Shown: positions 34,124 to 42,364 of the stretch, in pieces
Numbering within the stretch: position 1 is the first letter of the stretch
How the letters are laid out: each line of letters starts with the position of its first letter
DNA from: Aquiflexum balticum DSM 16537
GTDB taxonomy: Bacteria; Bacteroidota; Bacteroidia; Cytophagales; Cyclobacteriaceae
NCBI RefSeq assembly: GCF_900176595.1
Contig: NZ_LT838813.1
Location: 3,366,001-3,430,000, forward strand
Direction: 5' to 3'
DNA: 64,000 nucleotides
Notes under the pieces: model-generated
Database searches by the model: none
What the model saw: the letters and a program-made list of their open reading frames with translations, nothing else
Told to the model about the DNA's origin: nothing
Program-made: the position numbers and the translations under genes

Positions 34124-37120
34124 TTAATTCAAGAATTCATCAAATGTAATGGAAACAAAATACATGGTTCCTACAGTTGGGTTACCCCAAGCCTGACGAT
34201 ATCCCCCGCTGTTGAAAAGGTTGGATCCGCCTACTTTGATGATGGATTTGATGCTTTTCACCTTGTAACTGACCTGTGCATCCAAGGTACTGAATGCAGG
34301 CATAACAGATAGACTTCTGGTAGAAACAGCTGGAGCCACAAAAGAAGACTGCCATACAAACTCATCCTGCCATCTCCAAGCCAGAGCAAAACCAATATTT
34401 TTATTGTTGATGTTTCTGTTGGCAAAGGTAAGGTTGGTTCTGTATTCAGGAGTATTGAAGGCAGGTTGGAAACCATCCAATTCATCAATATTGCCCAAGT
34501 TATTGTAGGAAACATTTCCCCCAATTGTATAACCTTTTGGCAACTGATAATCCAATCCTAAAGCCCAGCCATAAGTATTAATAATTTCCTTTCTATTGAC
34601 AGGCATTGAAAATATATTCCTTCCTCCAGGACCTACACCAATAAGGTTGAGGCCTGTGATTGCGTTTGGTCCTGCTTCGCCTGCTGCAGAAGCGTCTTGT
34701 ACAAGTATTTGACCACCAATGAAATTCTCAAATCTATTGAAGTAGTAATAACCATCTACTAATAACTTATTGTTGAAAAGTAGACCTTTATAACCAAACT
34801 CATATGATTTGACTATTTCAGGTTGGAATTTTGAGAATTCAAAAGGCTCTAATTTGTCCAAGTTGGCTTCAGCAGCTACCACTGGAACAAGCTGAGGAAC
34901 TAAGGCAGCAATTGCAGCAGGTGCCTGAGCGGGAGGGATTTGACCTGCTTGTACCTGCTGGGTTACTATAGAAGTAGCTGCTGCAATTGCACCTTGTAAA
35001 ACAGCTGGATTTACGGTTGGCTGAAGAAGACCCGCAACTCCGGCACCAAAGTTAGACACGGTGGCTAGGGAGTAAGGGGGATTTCCGTTGAAATTATACC
35101 GCTCTCTAAATAAAGGTAAACCTCCGATCAATCTTGCCTGAGGAGTTAAAAGGTCTATATATTGATCCTGGGTAGTCGGAATTCTAAAGCCAGTCTGGTA
35201 TGATAGTCTGAAATTATGGACTTTGTTAGCTGTATAAACTGCAGAAACCCTTGGAGACCATTGCCCATCAAAATTTTCGTTTTTATCATAACGGACTGAA
35301 GCAGTCAATTTTAATTTATCGTCAATTAACTTCTTGCTGCCTTGAGCGTAACCACCATATTCCCGGATATTGAACTCTTCGCCGTCATCAGTCAACGCAA
35401 AAAGAGTGCCTTCGGAATTCAACTGAAAATTTCTGTAATTGGCTCCAACCACAAATTCTGCAAATTTAATATCCTCGAAAGTGTATGAACCTTCCAAGTG
35501 GTAAAGGTTAGTTTTGTCCACAAATCTTGCGCCCACCCCCTGAGAATTTCCAGGAATAGGTCTTGATCTTACATCCGCTAAGGCCTGGTTAAACTGAGCG
35601 GAGCCTGGTTCAAATCGTCCTTGATCAGCAAATGCTCTTGCTTGGGCGTGTGCCGTGGCTGGATCTGCACCACTTCCGATTGCCTGGGCAAAGACACTGG
35701 TATATTGGGGGAACCAAGAACCAGCAAGGTTATTTCGATCAAAACTTGGCTTCCACGCTTCATTGATACCTTGTGCTGCAATACCTACTGCATAGGAGTC
35801 TCCAGATCTTTCTTGAGTAGTATAAGCTCTCAAAAACCAGTTTGCACCCCGTAATTCGGCTTTATATTGTCCAATATTGAAACCTGTAATGGAATATCTG
35901 TCTGCTCCTGTGTAAACAGTTGTACCCGCACCATAATTACCCTGAATGATAGCTTCCACTCTGTCGTTGATTCTCCAATGCAAAGCTGCGTTTAGTTTCA
36001 AGGATTCAGTGTTATAGTCGGCAACATCTCTTTCAAGGTATCCTGTCCTGGAAACAAATGTTCCGGTTGGTATTACTCCTGCTGGAGCGAATTGACTGAT
36101 ATCTACTGCTGTTTCGTCCCCATAAGAGTTCACTCCATTGAATCCAGGGTTATTTGTCCTGGTGCCGGTTTCAATAGTCGAACCGTTCAATAAAGATTGA
36201 TCTCTAAAGTCGTTCGCCTGCCAATCATCTGCCCTTAAGTAATTTACATTGACTTTTAAGGCTACTTTGTTGCTGAATGAAGTTGCATATCTTGCGGCAA
36301 AATCGTAAAATCCGGTTGTAGGATTGGATCTTTGTCCTTCATCCATTATACCGGTTTTAAGTTGAGCAGAAAAGCCTTGGTATTGAAAAGGATTTTTGGA
36401 ATTCATCAATAAAATCCCATTGATTGCATTAGGACCATATAAGGCGGAAGATGCTCCCGGAAGTAATTCCAGATATTCCAAATCCAATTCAGAAATACCC
36501 GCAATATTTCCTACAGAAAAATTCAACCCCGGGGCCTGATTGTCCATTCCATCTATGAGTTGGACTGTTCTGACGTTACCATTTGCGTTGAACCCTCTGG
36601 TATTGAAAGACTTGAAAGTAAGTGATTGGGTGCTCATTTCTACCCCTTTCATATTATTCAATGCATCATAAAAATTTGCTTGAGGAGCCTCTCTGATTGA
36701 AATGATATCCATCCTTTCAATAGTTACAGGAGACTGTAGTACGCTCTCCTCAACCCGAGAAGCAGAAACAACTATTTCCTGGCCCAGTATTGTGGATTCT
36801 TTTAAAGCAACCTGTAGATTGGAGACATTTGAATCAGTAATTTCTACTTCCTGACTGGTAAATCCTACCATAGAGAAAATCAGGGTAAGGGGAGGGTCCT
36901 GATTGACGCGTAGGGTGAAATTGCCATCCAAGTCAGAAATGGTACCGATTACCTTTCCTTTTACGACAATATTGACACCTACCAGAGTTTCCTTGGTGAT
37001 GGCTTCAGTTACCTGCCCAGAGATAGTAGTCGTCTGAGCGAACACTTCTGAAGCACTTAGAGAAACCAATGCAATAAGCAGCAATACTGCCTGACTTAAA
37101 CTTTTTGTAAATTTTTGCAT
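34124..37120 (-). CDS. TonB-dependent outer-membrane receptor with carboxypeptidase-regulatory-like domain
   Basis: A 998-residue outer-membrane transporter. After the signal peptide (ending near VFAQ, residue 29) comes the Ig-like CarboxypepD_reg domain (ISGQVTEAITKETLVGVNIVV; 33-118). The plug domain follows (about 120-245), with NTRGFNANGNVRTVQLIDGM and LPGASSALYGPNAINGILLM, then a 22-strand barrel ending in the aromatic-rich terminus GTMYFVSITFDEFLN. Two extracellular insertions are unusual: an Ala/Gln-rich stretch near 490-530 and a long Ala/Gln/Pro-rich one near 690-755 (IPPAQAPAAIAALVPQLVPV). The plug and barrel look intact. Without a SusD-like lipoprotein or iron genes nearby, the substrate is unknown; a siderophore or vitamin is possible. 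Confidence 0.93.
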   Translation of the reverse strand: MQKFTKSLSQAVLLLIALVSLSASEVFAQTTTISGQVTEAITKETLVGVNIVVKGKVIGTISDLDGNFTLRVNQDPPLTLIFSMVGFTSQEVEITDSNVSNLQVALKESTILGQEIVVSASRVEESVLQSPVTIERMDIISIREAPQANFYDALNNMKGVEMSTQSLTFKSFNTRGFNANGNVRTVQLIDGMDNQAPGLNFSVGNIAGISELDLEYLELLPGASSALYGPNAINGILLMNSKNPFQYQGFSAQLKTGIMDEGQRSNPTTGFYDFAARYATSFSNKVALKVNVNYLRADDWQANDFRDQSLLNGSTIETGTRTNNPGFNGVNSYGDETAVDISQFAPAGVIPTGTFVSRTGYLERDVADYNTESLKLNAALHWRINDRVEAIIQGNYGAGTTVYTGADRYSITGFNIGQYKAELRGANWFLRAYTTQERSGDSYAVGIAAQGINEAWKPSFDRNNLAGSWFPQYTSVFAQAIGSGADPATAHAQARAFADQGRFEPGSAQFNQALADVRSRPIPGNSQGVGARFVDKTNLYHLEGSYTFEDIKFAEFVVGANYRNFQLNSEGTLFALTDDGEEFNIREYGGYAQGSKKLIDDKLKLTASVRYDKNENFDGQWSPRVSAVYTANKVHNFRLSYQTGFRIPTTQDQYIDLLTPQARLIGGLPLFRERYNFNGNPPYSLATVSNFGAGVAGLLQPTVNPAVLQGAIAAATSIVTQQVQAGQIPPAQAPAAIAALVPQLVPVVAAEANLDKLEPFEFSKFQPEIVKSYEFGYKGLLFNNKLLVDGYYYFNRFENFIGGQILVQDASAAGEAGPNAITGLNLIGVGPGGRNIFSMPVNRKEIINTYGWALGLDYQLPKGYTIGGNVSYNNLGNIDELDGFQPAFNTPEYRTNLTFANRNINNKNIGFALAWRWQDEFVWQSSFVAPAVSTRSLSVMPAFSTLDAQVSYKVKSIKSIIKVGGSNLFNSGGYRQAWGNPTVGTMYFVSITFDEFLN

Positions 37121-37381
37121 AAGGTATATTGGGTTTGTTGTTTATTTCTATTTTAACAAATATTAAATATTTATTTCGGGTGAAATTTATAGTAAATTAC
37201 CAATTATCAATATAATTCATGAAAATAAATTTTTCTGAGGAATTAATTATTGAAAATTAGATTTCGTAATCCACCTCATAATTAAAGGAAAATATCAGAA
37301 AAAAATAAAAAAGAATGCAAAAAATAATTATTTAAAGCCATAAGAATTTGAAAAAGGCATTTAATAATAAAAATCATTAGA

Positions 37382-37576
37382 GGCTGTATCACAAGTCCCT
37401 AAGCACAATTAAAGTCCAGATCAAAGTGCGATTTTAATTTTAAACCCCTCGAGCCTTGGTGTCTTTGTGGCCCAACTACTGAAATTTGCTACAAAAGCGC
37501 TAAGACACAATTTACGAAAATTGAATTTGAAATATTTTGAGGTCTTGAATGAAAATATTGAAAATTGGATACAGCC
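37382..37576. repeat. MITE-like intergenic element with terminal inverted repeats
   Basis: A 195-bp non-coding segment bounded by perfect 9-bp inverted ends, GGCTGTATC (37382-37390) and GATACAGCC (37568-37576). Inside, TTGGTGTCTTTGTGG (near 37455) and GCTAAGACACAA (near 37500) form a looser inner inverted repeat, so the element could fold into a long hairpin. It contains no coding frame. It sits in the 463-bp gap between the TonB receptor and gldC, ending 8 bp from the gldC stop. Palindromic intergenic elements of this general look recur in Cytophagales genomes, as far as I recall. The rest of the gap, 37121-37380, is AT-rich receptor upstream sequence. Confidence 0.6.
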
Positions 37577-37583
37577 CCTTTGA

Positions 37584-37928
37584 TTAATTCAATGATTTTT
37601 TATTTTCTTCATTGACGTGCTTGACAAGACGGTCACAGAGATCTTTCATTTCTTCAGCCATGAATTCATCCCCTGTGCTGTTGAGAATCGTCTGACCCAT
37701 ACCCCCCAAAATGTCAATGTAGAACCTTTTCATTTCAGCCACTGACATATCCTCAGTCCATAAATCAATCCTTAATGTACTTTGATTCAAATTGTCCCAA
37801 ACGTTAAGGCTTATACTTTTGGTTGTTTCCAGACCATCTTCTTCTTTGTCCGATGCATCCCATTGAATACTTTTGGGTAGGTTCTTGTCATCAAGTTCAA
37901 CTGAAAATTTTATTTCTGATTTTTTCAT
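37584..37928 (-). CDS. gldC: Gliding motility protein GldC
   Basis: A 114-residue cytoplasmic protein. I start it at the ATG at 37928 (MKKSEIKFSVELDD), which matches the usual GldC length; the longer frame from 37973 adds an unlikely 15-residue extension. It matches GldC throughout: LPKSIQWDASDKEEDGLE, KSISLNVWDNLNQSTLRIDLWTEDM and FYIDILGGMGQTILNSTGD. GldC is found across Bacteroidota, is required for or assists gliding in Flavobacterium, and is also kept in non-gliding species, so it does not prove motility. It has no other gld gene next to it. It supports assignment of the window to Bacteroidota. Confidence 0.95.
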   Translation of the reverse strand: MKKSEIKFSVELDDKNLPKSIQWDASDKEEDGLETTKSISLNVWDNLNQSTLRIDLWTEDMSVAEMKRFYIDILGGMGQTILNSTGDEFMAEEMKDLCDRLVKHVNEENKKSLN

Positions 37929-38081
37929 TTTATGGATTGATAAATTCGATTTAAAACTAGTAATGAGAATCAAACAGGAATTGATTAAGTTCCCTGGATA
38001 TTGAAGTTTTTAGTACCACACTTTTTGTTTTCTCTCTGTTGTGATCAGATTGGCTTGATGTTCAATTAGGTCTAAGGAATT

Positions 38082-38741
38082 TTAACCGAAATCCATTTCA
38101 GGGATTTCTCCGTGAATTACCAGTCTCCCTTCTGTTTTATCCCTGATTTCCTCTACACTTACCCCGGGGGCCCTTTCTAACAGCTTGAATCCACCTTCGG
38201 GTAGAATATCCAATACTGCCAAATCAGTTACAATTTTTTTCACACACCTGATTCCTGTAATTGGGAGAGAGCATTCTTTCAGTAGTTTGGACTGACCGTC
38301 TTTGCTACAATGCTGCATGGCTACTATTATATTTTCTGCTGAAGCTACCAAGTCCATAGCACCGCCCATTCCCTTGACCATTTTTCCTGGGATTTTCCAA
38401 TTTGCGATATCGCCGTTTTCAGACACTTCCATTGCCCCAAGGATAGTAAGGTGGACATGTCCGCCCCGAATCATTGCAAAAGATTCTGCAGAACTGAAAA
38501 GCGCTGAACCTTTTACCATAGTGATGGTTTGCTTTCCGGCATTGATCAAATCCGGATCTATTTTGTCTTCTGTTGGAAATGGGCCGATCCCAAGTAGTCC
38601 GTTTTCTGATTGTAATACTACTTCAAGATGGTCAGGAATATAATTGGCAACCAAAGTCGGAATACCTATTCCCAAATTGATGTACTGTCCATTTTGGACT
38701 TCTTTAGCAATTCTTTGGGCTATTTGGGTTTTATCTAACAT
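38082..38741 (-). CDS. scoB: 3-oxoacid CoA-transferase subunit B
   Basis: A 219-residue subunit of the succinyl-CoA:3-ketoacid (or acetoacetate) CoA transferase. The catalytic Glu46 lies in VLQSENGLLGIGPFP, and YINLGIGIPTLVANYIP (20-36) and GGHVHLTILGAMEVSENGDIANW are standard. The closing region GGFKLLERAPGVSVEEI is also conserved. With subunit A it activates acetoacetate to acetoacetyl-CoA in ketone-body and branched-chain amino acid use. The genes are in the order A then B but separated by about 290 bp, unlike the tight coupling usual for this enzyme; the gap is filled with 7-nt-phased repeats. Confidence 0.95.
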   Translation of the reverse strand: MLDKTQIAQRIAKEVQNGQYINLGIGIPTLVANYIPDHLEVVLQSENGLLGIGPFPTEDKIDPDLINAGKQTITMVKGSALFSSAESFAMIRGGHVHLTILGAMEVSENGDIANWKIPGKMVKGMGGAMDLVASAENIIVAMQHCSKDGQSKLLKECSLPITGIRCVKKIVTDLAVLDILPEGGFKLLERAPGVSVEEIRDKTEGRLVIHGEIPEMDFG

Positions 38742-38910
38742 GGGAGTTTATGTTTTTGGTTGTCAAGTTGTCTTGATTTATATTACTTGTGTCTCAGTCT
38801 CTATAGATGTCTCTCCCGTAAATCTAAGGGGATCGACATGACAAGGAAAGTTTTTTTTTATAGTCTTTACCTTCTTATGACAATCTGCTAGTGTTTATAA
38901 TATTGGTTCT

Positions 38911-39046
38911 GATTTCAGAAGTCTTATATCTCGCATCTAAAATCTCGCCTCTTAATTCCCCGATACATGGAGCAGACTTTGTGTCTTGTTTCTTGGCTCT
39001 TGTCATAAACTCTACCTTCATCCTTCATCCTTTATCCTTCTCTCAC
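38911..39046. repeat. Degenerate repeats phased at 7 nt between scoA and scoB
   Basis: Three runs of heptamers are visible. At 38918-38952: GAAGTCT, TATATCT, CGCATCT, AAAATCT, CGCCTCT, all NNNNTCT. At 38974-39001: AGACTTT, GTGTCTT, GTTTCTT, GGCTCTT. At 39012-39039: CTACCTT, CATCCTT, CATCCTT, TATCCTT. Unit sequence drifts but the 7-nt period holds inside each run. The last run overlaps the 3' end of scoA and provides its stop codon. The strand bias is pyrimidine-rich on the plus strand. It is not coding. Confidence 0.75.
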
Positions 39047-39730
39047 CGTTCTCTGCTCAATTCTCTTCTCATATCCTTCACCCTGAAAAATTCTCTGTAC
39101 ATAAATTCCCGGTGTATGGATATGATTGGGGTCAAGTTCACCTGCCGGAACAAGTTCTTCTACTTCAGCGACAGTGATTTTTCCTGCTGCAGCCATCATA
39201 GGATTAAAATTTCGGGCAGTTCCCTTAAATATCAGATTTCCAGCAGTATCACCTTTCCATGCTTTTACAAATGAAAAATCAGCCTTGAGCCATCGTTCCA
39301 ATAAGTAAAGTTTGCCGTCAAATTCCCTTAACTCCTTCCCATCAGCCACTTCTGTACCGACTCCCGCAGGAGTATAAAAAGCCGGAATACCAGCCCCTCC
39401 TGCCCGGATTCTTTCAGCCAATGTCCCCTGTGGCAAAAGTTCAACTTCCAATTCCCCGCTTAGTAACTGTCTTTCAAATTCCGCATTTTCTCCCACATAG
39501 CTGGAAATCATTTTCTTTACCATGTGTTTTTTCAACATCAGACCTATTCCAAAATCATCTACACCGGCATTATTCGAAATGCAGGTCAAGCCTTTTAGAT
39601 CTTTATTCAAAAGAGCTTTGATAGCGTTTTCAGGGATTCCGCTTAGTCCGAATCCACCAAACATCAATACGGAATCCGAAACCACATCCCTGACTGCTTC
39701 TGTGGCGTTGGCAATGGTTTTGTTGATCAT
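39032..39730 (-). CDS. scoA: 3-oxoacid CoA-transferase subunit A
   Basis: A 232-residue partner of ScoB. Family motifs include [18 protein letters not shown] (23-40), [18 protein letters not shown], the [18 protein letters not shown] loop and [22 protein letters not shown]. The closing [20 protein letters not shown] is the standard end of this subunit. The last few codons and the stop lie in a heptamer repeat run, so the tail after EQRTV has probably been shaped by it without loss of function. It starts 17 bp after the ribF stop, so it is likely read through from the ftsX-ribF operon. The enzyme could use the acetoacetate made by the HMG-CoA lyase at 25025-25873. Confidence 0.95.
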   Translation of the reverse strand: MINKTIANATEAVRDVVSDSVLMFGGFGLSGIPENAIKALLNKDLKGLTCISNNAGVDDFGIGLMLKKHMVKKMISSYVGENAEFERQLLSGELEVELLPQGTLAERIRAGGAGIPAFYTPAGVGTEVADGKELREFDGKLYLLERWLKADFSFVKAWKGDTAGNLIFKGTARNFNPMMAAAGKITVAEVEELVPAGELDPNHIHTPGIYVQRIFQGEGYEKRIEQRTVREG

Positions 39731-39747
39731 AGGTAAGTTTATTTAAG

Positions 39748-40680
39748 TTATAATCGGGCTAATATGCGCTTCGCTTCAGCTTTATCTTTTTCCAATTGGT
39801 CTTGTAGAGAATCCAAACCGGAAAACCTGATTTCAGGTCTTAAGTAAGATTTGAGGTAGACACATATTCTTTTGTCATATAAATCATCGTTGAAATCGAA
39901 AAGATGTACTTCAATCGTCTGAGTAGTGCCGTTTACGGTGGGGCGGTTACCTATGTTCAGCATCCCATCCAAAGTGCTCCCTTCGATTTTAACCTTTACG
40001 GCGTAAGCGCCGTCACGGGGGATCAGTTTATAATCATGTGTAATATGAACATTGGCTGTTGGAAAACCAATCGACCTTCCAAGTTGTTGTCCTTTGATAA
40101 TGATTCCGTTCAGGTCATAATCTCTCCCAAGGTATTCATTGGCAATGGAGACATTTCCCTCTTCGAGTGCTTTTCGTATTTTGGTACTGGAAACCCCCAC
40201 ATTGTCCACATCTTCTCTGGATATTTCTTCCAATTCAAAACTATACTTGTCAATATTTGCCTTAAGATAGTCAAAACTCCCTTCCCTGTTTTTGCCAAAC
40301 CTGTGGTCATAACCTATGACTAATTTACGGGTTTGAATTTTATCTATCAGGATATTTTGGATAAACTGTTCAGAAGTCAATTCCGAAAACTCTTTTGTAA
40401 ATGGAATTGTAAGCAAATGATCTATCCCCATTCCTTTCAACAGCTTTGTCTTTTCTTCAAAAGTTGTCAGTAAGCGCAGATTATGTTCTTCAGGGTGGAG
40501 GATCAATCTTGGATGGGGCCAAAAAGTAACCAATACAGTTTCTCCATTGATTTCATCTGCAATTTGTCGGATTCTGTTCAATATTTTTTGATGGCCAAGA
40601 TGTACACCGTCAAAAGTCCCACTGGTGACCACAGGATTGACTACTTTTTCAAAATGCTCTATGCCTTCATAGATTTTCAT
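39748..40680 (-). CDS. ribF: Bifunctional riboflavin kinase / FAD synthetase
   Basis: A 310-residue enzyme making FMN and then FAD from riboflavin. The N-terminal adenylyltransferase domain has VTSGTFDGVHLGHQKIL (18-34), the class-defining nucleotide-binding motif, and LVIGYDHRFGKNREGS. The C-terminal flavokinase domain has GRSIGFPTANV with the ATP-binding Thr/Asn pair, then GMLNIGNRPTVNG and a late IEVHLFDFNDDLYDKRI. Its length is normal. It overlaps the frame of truB by 14 nt, so translation is probably coupled. It belongs to a long leftward operon starting at ftsX. Confidence 0.97.
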   Translation of the reverse strand: MKIYEGIEHFEKVVNPVVTSGTFDGVHLGHQKILNRIRQIADEINGETVLVTFWPHPRLILHPEEHNLRLLTTFEEKTKLLKGMGIDHLLTIPFTKEFSELTSEQFIQNILIDKIQTRKLVIGYDHRFGKNREGSFDYLKANIDKYSFELEEISREDVDNVGVSSTKIRKALEEGNVSIANEYLGRDYDLNGIIIKGQQLGRSIGFPTANVHITHDYKLIPRDGAYAVKVKIEGSTLDGMLNIGNRPTVNGTTQTIEVHLFDFNDDLYDKRICVYLKSYLRPEIRFSGLDSLQDQLEKDKAEAKRILARL

Positions 40681-41350
40681 TCTGCCTTTCTTTGATTATC
40701 TTGATCAAATCCAATAATTCATAAGCGTCATCCAATTTGAATTCCCCGATCCTTGTGCGGGTCAAAGCGGACATATAAGCGCCGACATTCAGTAGTTCTC
40801 CCAAATCCCTAGCCAAGCTGCGGATATAGGTGCCTTTGGAACAGACAATCCTAAAATGTACATCAGGATTTTCAAATCCGGTAATCTCGAACGCTGTTAC
40901 AGTTACAGGTCTTGCTTCCATTTTTACATCCAAGCCTTTCCTTGCCGACTCATAAACTCTTTTTCCATCGATTTTGATGGCTGAGTGCATGGGTGGAACT
41001 TGTAGAATATCTCCGGTCAACTTTGCTGCTGCTGATTTAACATCTTCAAGGGTAATATGTGATGGGTCGGCGACATCAATTACTTCCTTTTCAAGGTCAA
41101 AACTTTCGGTGGTTTTTCCCAATACAAATGTCCCGGTGTATTCTTTTTCCTGAGCCATATAGGACTCTATGGATTTGGTTTTCTTTCCTGCACAAACTAT
41201 CAAAAGCCCTGTAGCCAATGGGTCCAAAGTCCCCGCATGGCCGACTTTTTTAATTTTAAGCGCATTTCTGACTTTTTTTACTACATCAAAAGAAGTCCAT
41301 TCATAGGGTTTGTTGATGAGAAACACTTCTCCGTAAGGTTCTTCCTGCAT
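40667..41350 (-). CDS. truB: tRNA pseudouridine(55) synthase
   Basis: A 227-residue enzyme that makes pseudouridine 55 in the T-loop of tRNAs. The catalytic Asp43 is in GHAGTLDPLATG, preceded by FLINKPYEWTSFDVV at the start. KEYTGTFVLGKTTESFD, IDGKRVYESARKG and CSKGTYIRSLARDLG complete the TruB signature. I favour the ATG at 41350, 1 nt after the uppP stop, over the one at 41371, which would add seven residues and overlap uppP by 20 nt. The protein lacks a long C-terminal PUA extension, as is common for short bacterial TruB. ribF overlaps its end by 14 nt. Confidence 0.95.
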   Translation of the reverse strand: MQEEPYGEVFLINKPYEWTSFDVVKKVRNALKIKKVGHAGTLDPLATGLLIVCAGKKTKSIESYMAQEKEYTGTFVLGKTTESFDLEKEVIDVADPSHITLEDVKSAAAKLTGDILQVPPMHSAIKIDGKRVYESARKGLDVKMEARPVTVTAFEITGFENPDVHFRIVCSKGTYIRSLARDLGELLNVGAYMSALTRTRIGEFKLDDAYELLDLIKIIKERQNENL

Positions 41351-41351
41351 G

Positions 41352-42146
41352 CTATGAGTATATTCCTGCAAAGATGGCTATCAATCCCACTATGGTACAG
41401 TAAATAGCAAAATAAGTCAGTTTACTTTTTCTTACCAGTTGTATCATCCAAGTGCAGGCGAAAAAACCGGAAATAAAGGCAGCTACAAATCCCGCAGAAA
41501 GGTAACCGAAACTGGCTTCATTATAGGTCAAAGCTCCATCGAGAATGTCCTTGGCGATCTTTCCAATGATCAAAGGAACCACCATAAGAAAAGAGAATCT
41601 CGCAGCTTTGTTTTTGTCTATTCCCAATAGGACAGAGGTAGAAATTGTAGCACCTGATCTGGAAATTCCAGGCAGCATGGCAATAGCCTGAGAAAGACCG
41701 ATCAGAACCGAATTTCTGAATCCAACTGGTTTTCCTGTGTTTTTGGCACGATCTGCCAGAAATAATAGGATGGCAGTTACCAAAAGCATGAATCCAACGA
41801 ATGTGATTTTACCTCCGAAAAACTGTTCTAATTCTTCTTCAAAGAATAACCCCACTATGACAGCCGGGATCATGGAAAGGATAATTTTTACAGTAAATTG
41901 GGTTTCCTCATTCCATTGAAATTTGATCAGTCCTTCAATAATTTCAACTATATCTTTTCTGAAGACAACAAGAGTTGCCAAAGCGGTTGCAAAATGAAGA
42001 ACGATGGTAAACATCAGGCTTTCCTCGGGGATTTTGTCATCACCAAGGATAGCAGACCCTATTTCCAAATGACCACTGGAAGAAACAGGTAAAAATTCAG
42101 TAAGCCCTTGGACAATCCCCAAGATGATGGCATCAATAATTTCCAT
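41352..42146 (-). CDS. uppP: Undecaprenyl-diphosphatase
   Basis: A 264-residue inner-membrane enzyme (BacA/UppP) that dephosphorylates undecaprenyl diphosphate to recycle the lipid carrier of cell-wall synthesis. The first catalytic motif QGLTEFLPVSSSGHL (13-27) has Glu17 and His26; the second is MLPGISRSGATIS, with the key Arg and Ser. Around eight hydrophobic segments span the membrane. It lies 6 bp after DUF3098 and directly before truB, an order kept widely in Bacteroidota next to ftsX. Higher expression of this family gives bacitracin tolerance in other bacteria, but nothing here points to that. Confidence 0.97.
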   Translation of the reverse strand: MEIIDAIILGIVQGLTEFLPVSSSGHLEIGSAILGDDKIPEESLMFTIVLHFATALATLVVFRKDIVEIIEGLIKFQWNEETQFTVKIILSMIPAVIVGLFFEEELEQFFGGKITFVGFMLLVTAILLFLADRAKNTGKPVGFRNSVLIGLSQAIAMLPGISRSGATISTSVLLGIDKNKAARFSFLMVVPLIIGKIAKDILDGALTYNEASFGYLSAGFVAAFISGFFACTWMIQLVRKSKLTYFAIYCTIVGLIAIFAGIYS

Positions 42147-42152
42147 AAAAGA

Positions 42153-42362
42153 TTATTTCTTTTCAGATCGGTAAAAAATCGCATAAAATTGAAAAAGGAA
42201 TCCTGCTAAGGTAACAATAGGGCCCAAAGTCAAACCAAGAAATCCAAAACCATGAGGCTCGCTGTCCAGGCCAATAATAGTAAAGCCAAGAATGATGATG
42301 CCTATTCCGATCAGCATGAGGATATAATTCTTTTTTGTGAAAGCAAAATGTGGGTTATTCAT
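42153..42362 (-). CDS. DUF3098 small membrane protein
   Basis: A 69-residue protein from the ATG at 42362 (MNNPHFAFTKKNY); a TTG two codons earlier would overlap ftsX by 4 nt. Two membrane helices are evident (YILMLIGIGIIILGFTIIG and LTLGPIVTLAGFLFQFYAI) joined by a short loop with LDSEPHGFGFLG, and a basic tail. It matches the DUF3098 family, which in Bacteroidota almost always lies between ftsX and uppP, as here. The function is unknown; the genomic link suggests a role in division or envelope synthesis. Confidence 0.9.
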   Translation of the reverse strand: MNNPHFAFTKKNYILMLIGIGIIILGFTIIGLDSEPHGFGFLGLTLGPIVTLAGFLFQFYAIFYRSEKK

Positions 42363-42364
42363 AA

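Noticed and set aside
38787-38818. A TC-rich run (GTCTCAGTCTC...) that looked like a fourth heptamer tract.
   Set aside because: Spacing between matching units changes between 6 and 10 nt, so it does not keep the 7-nt period.
38891-39274. A 127-residue plus-strand frame across the heptamer region and the scoA end.
   Set aside because: It overlaps a certain gene on the other strand, and its Ser/Phe-rich content comes from the pyrimidine-rich repeats.
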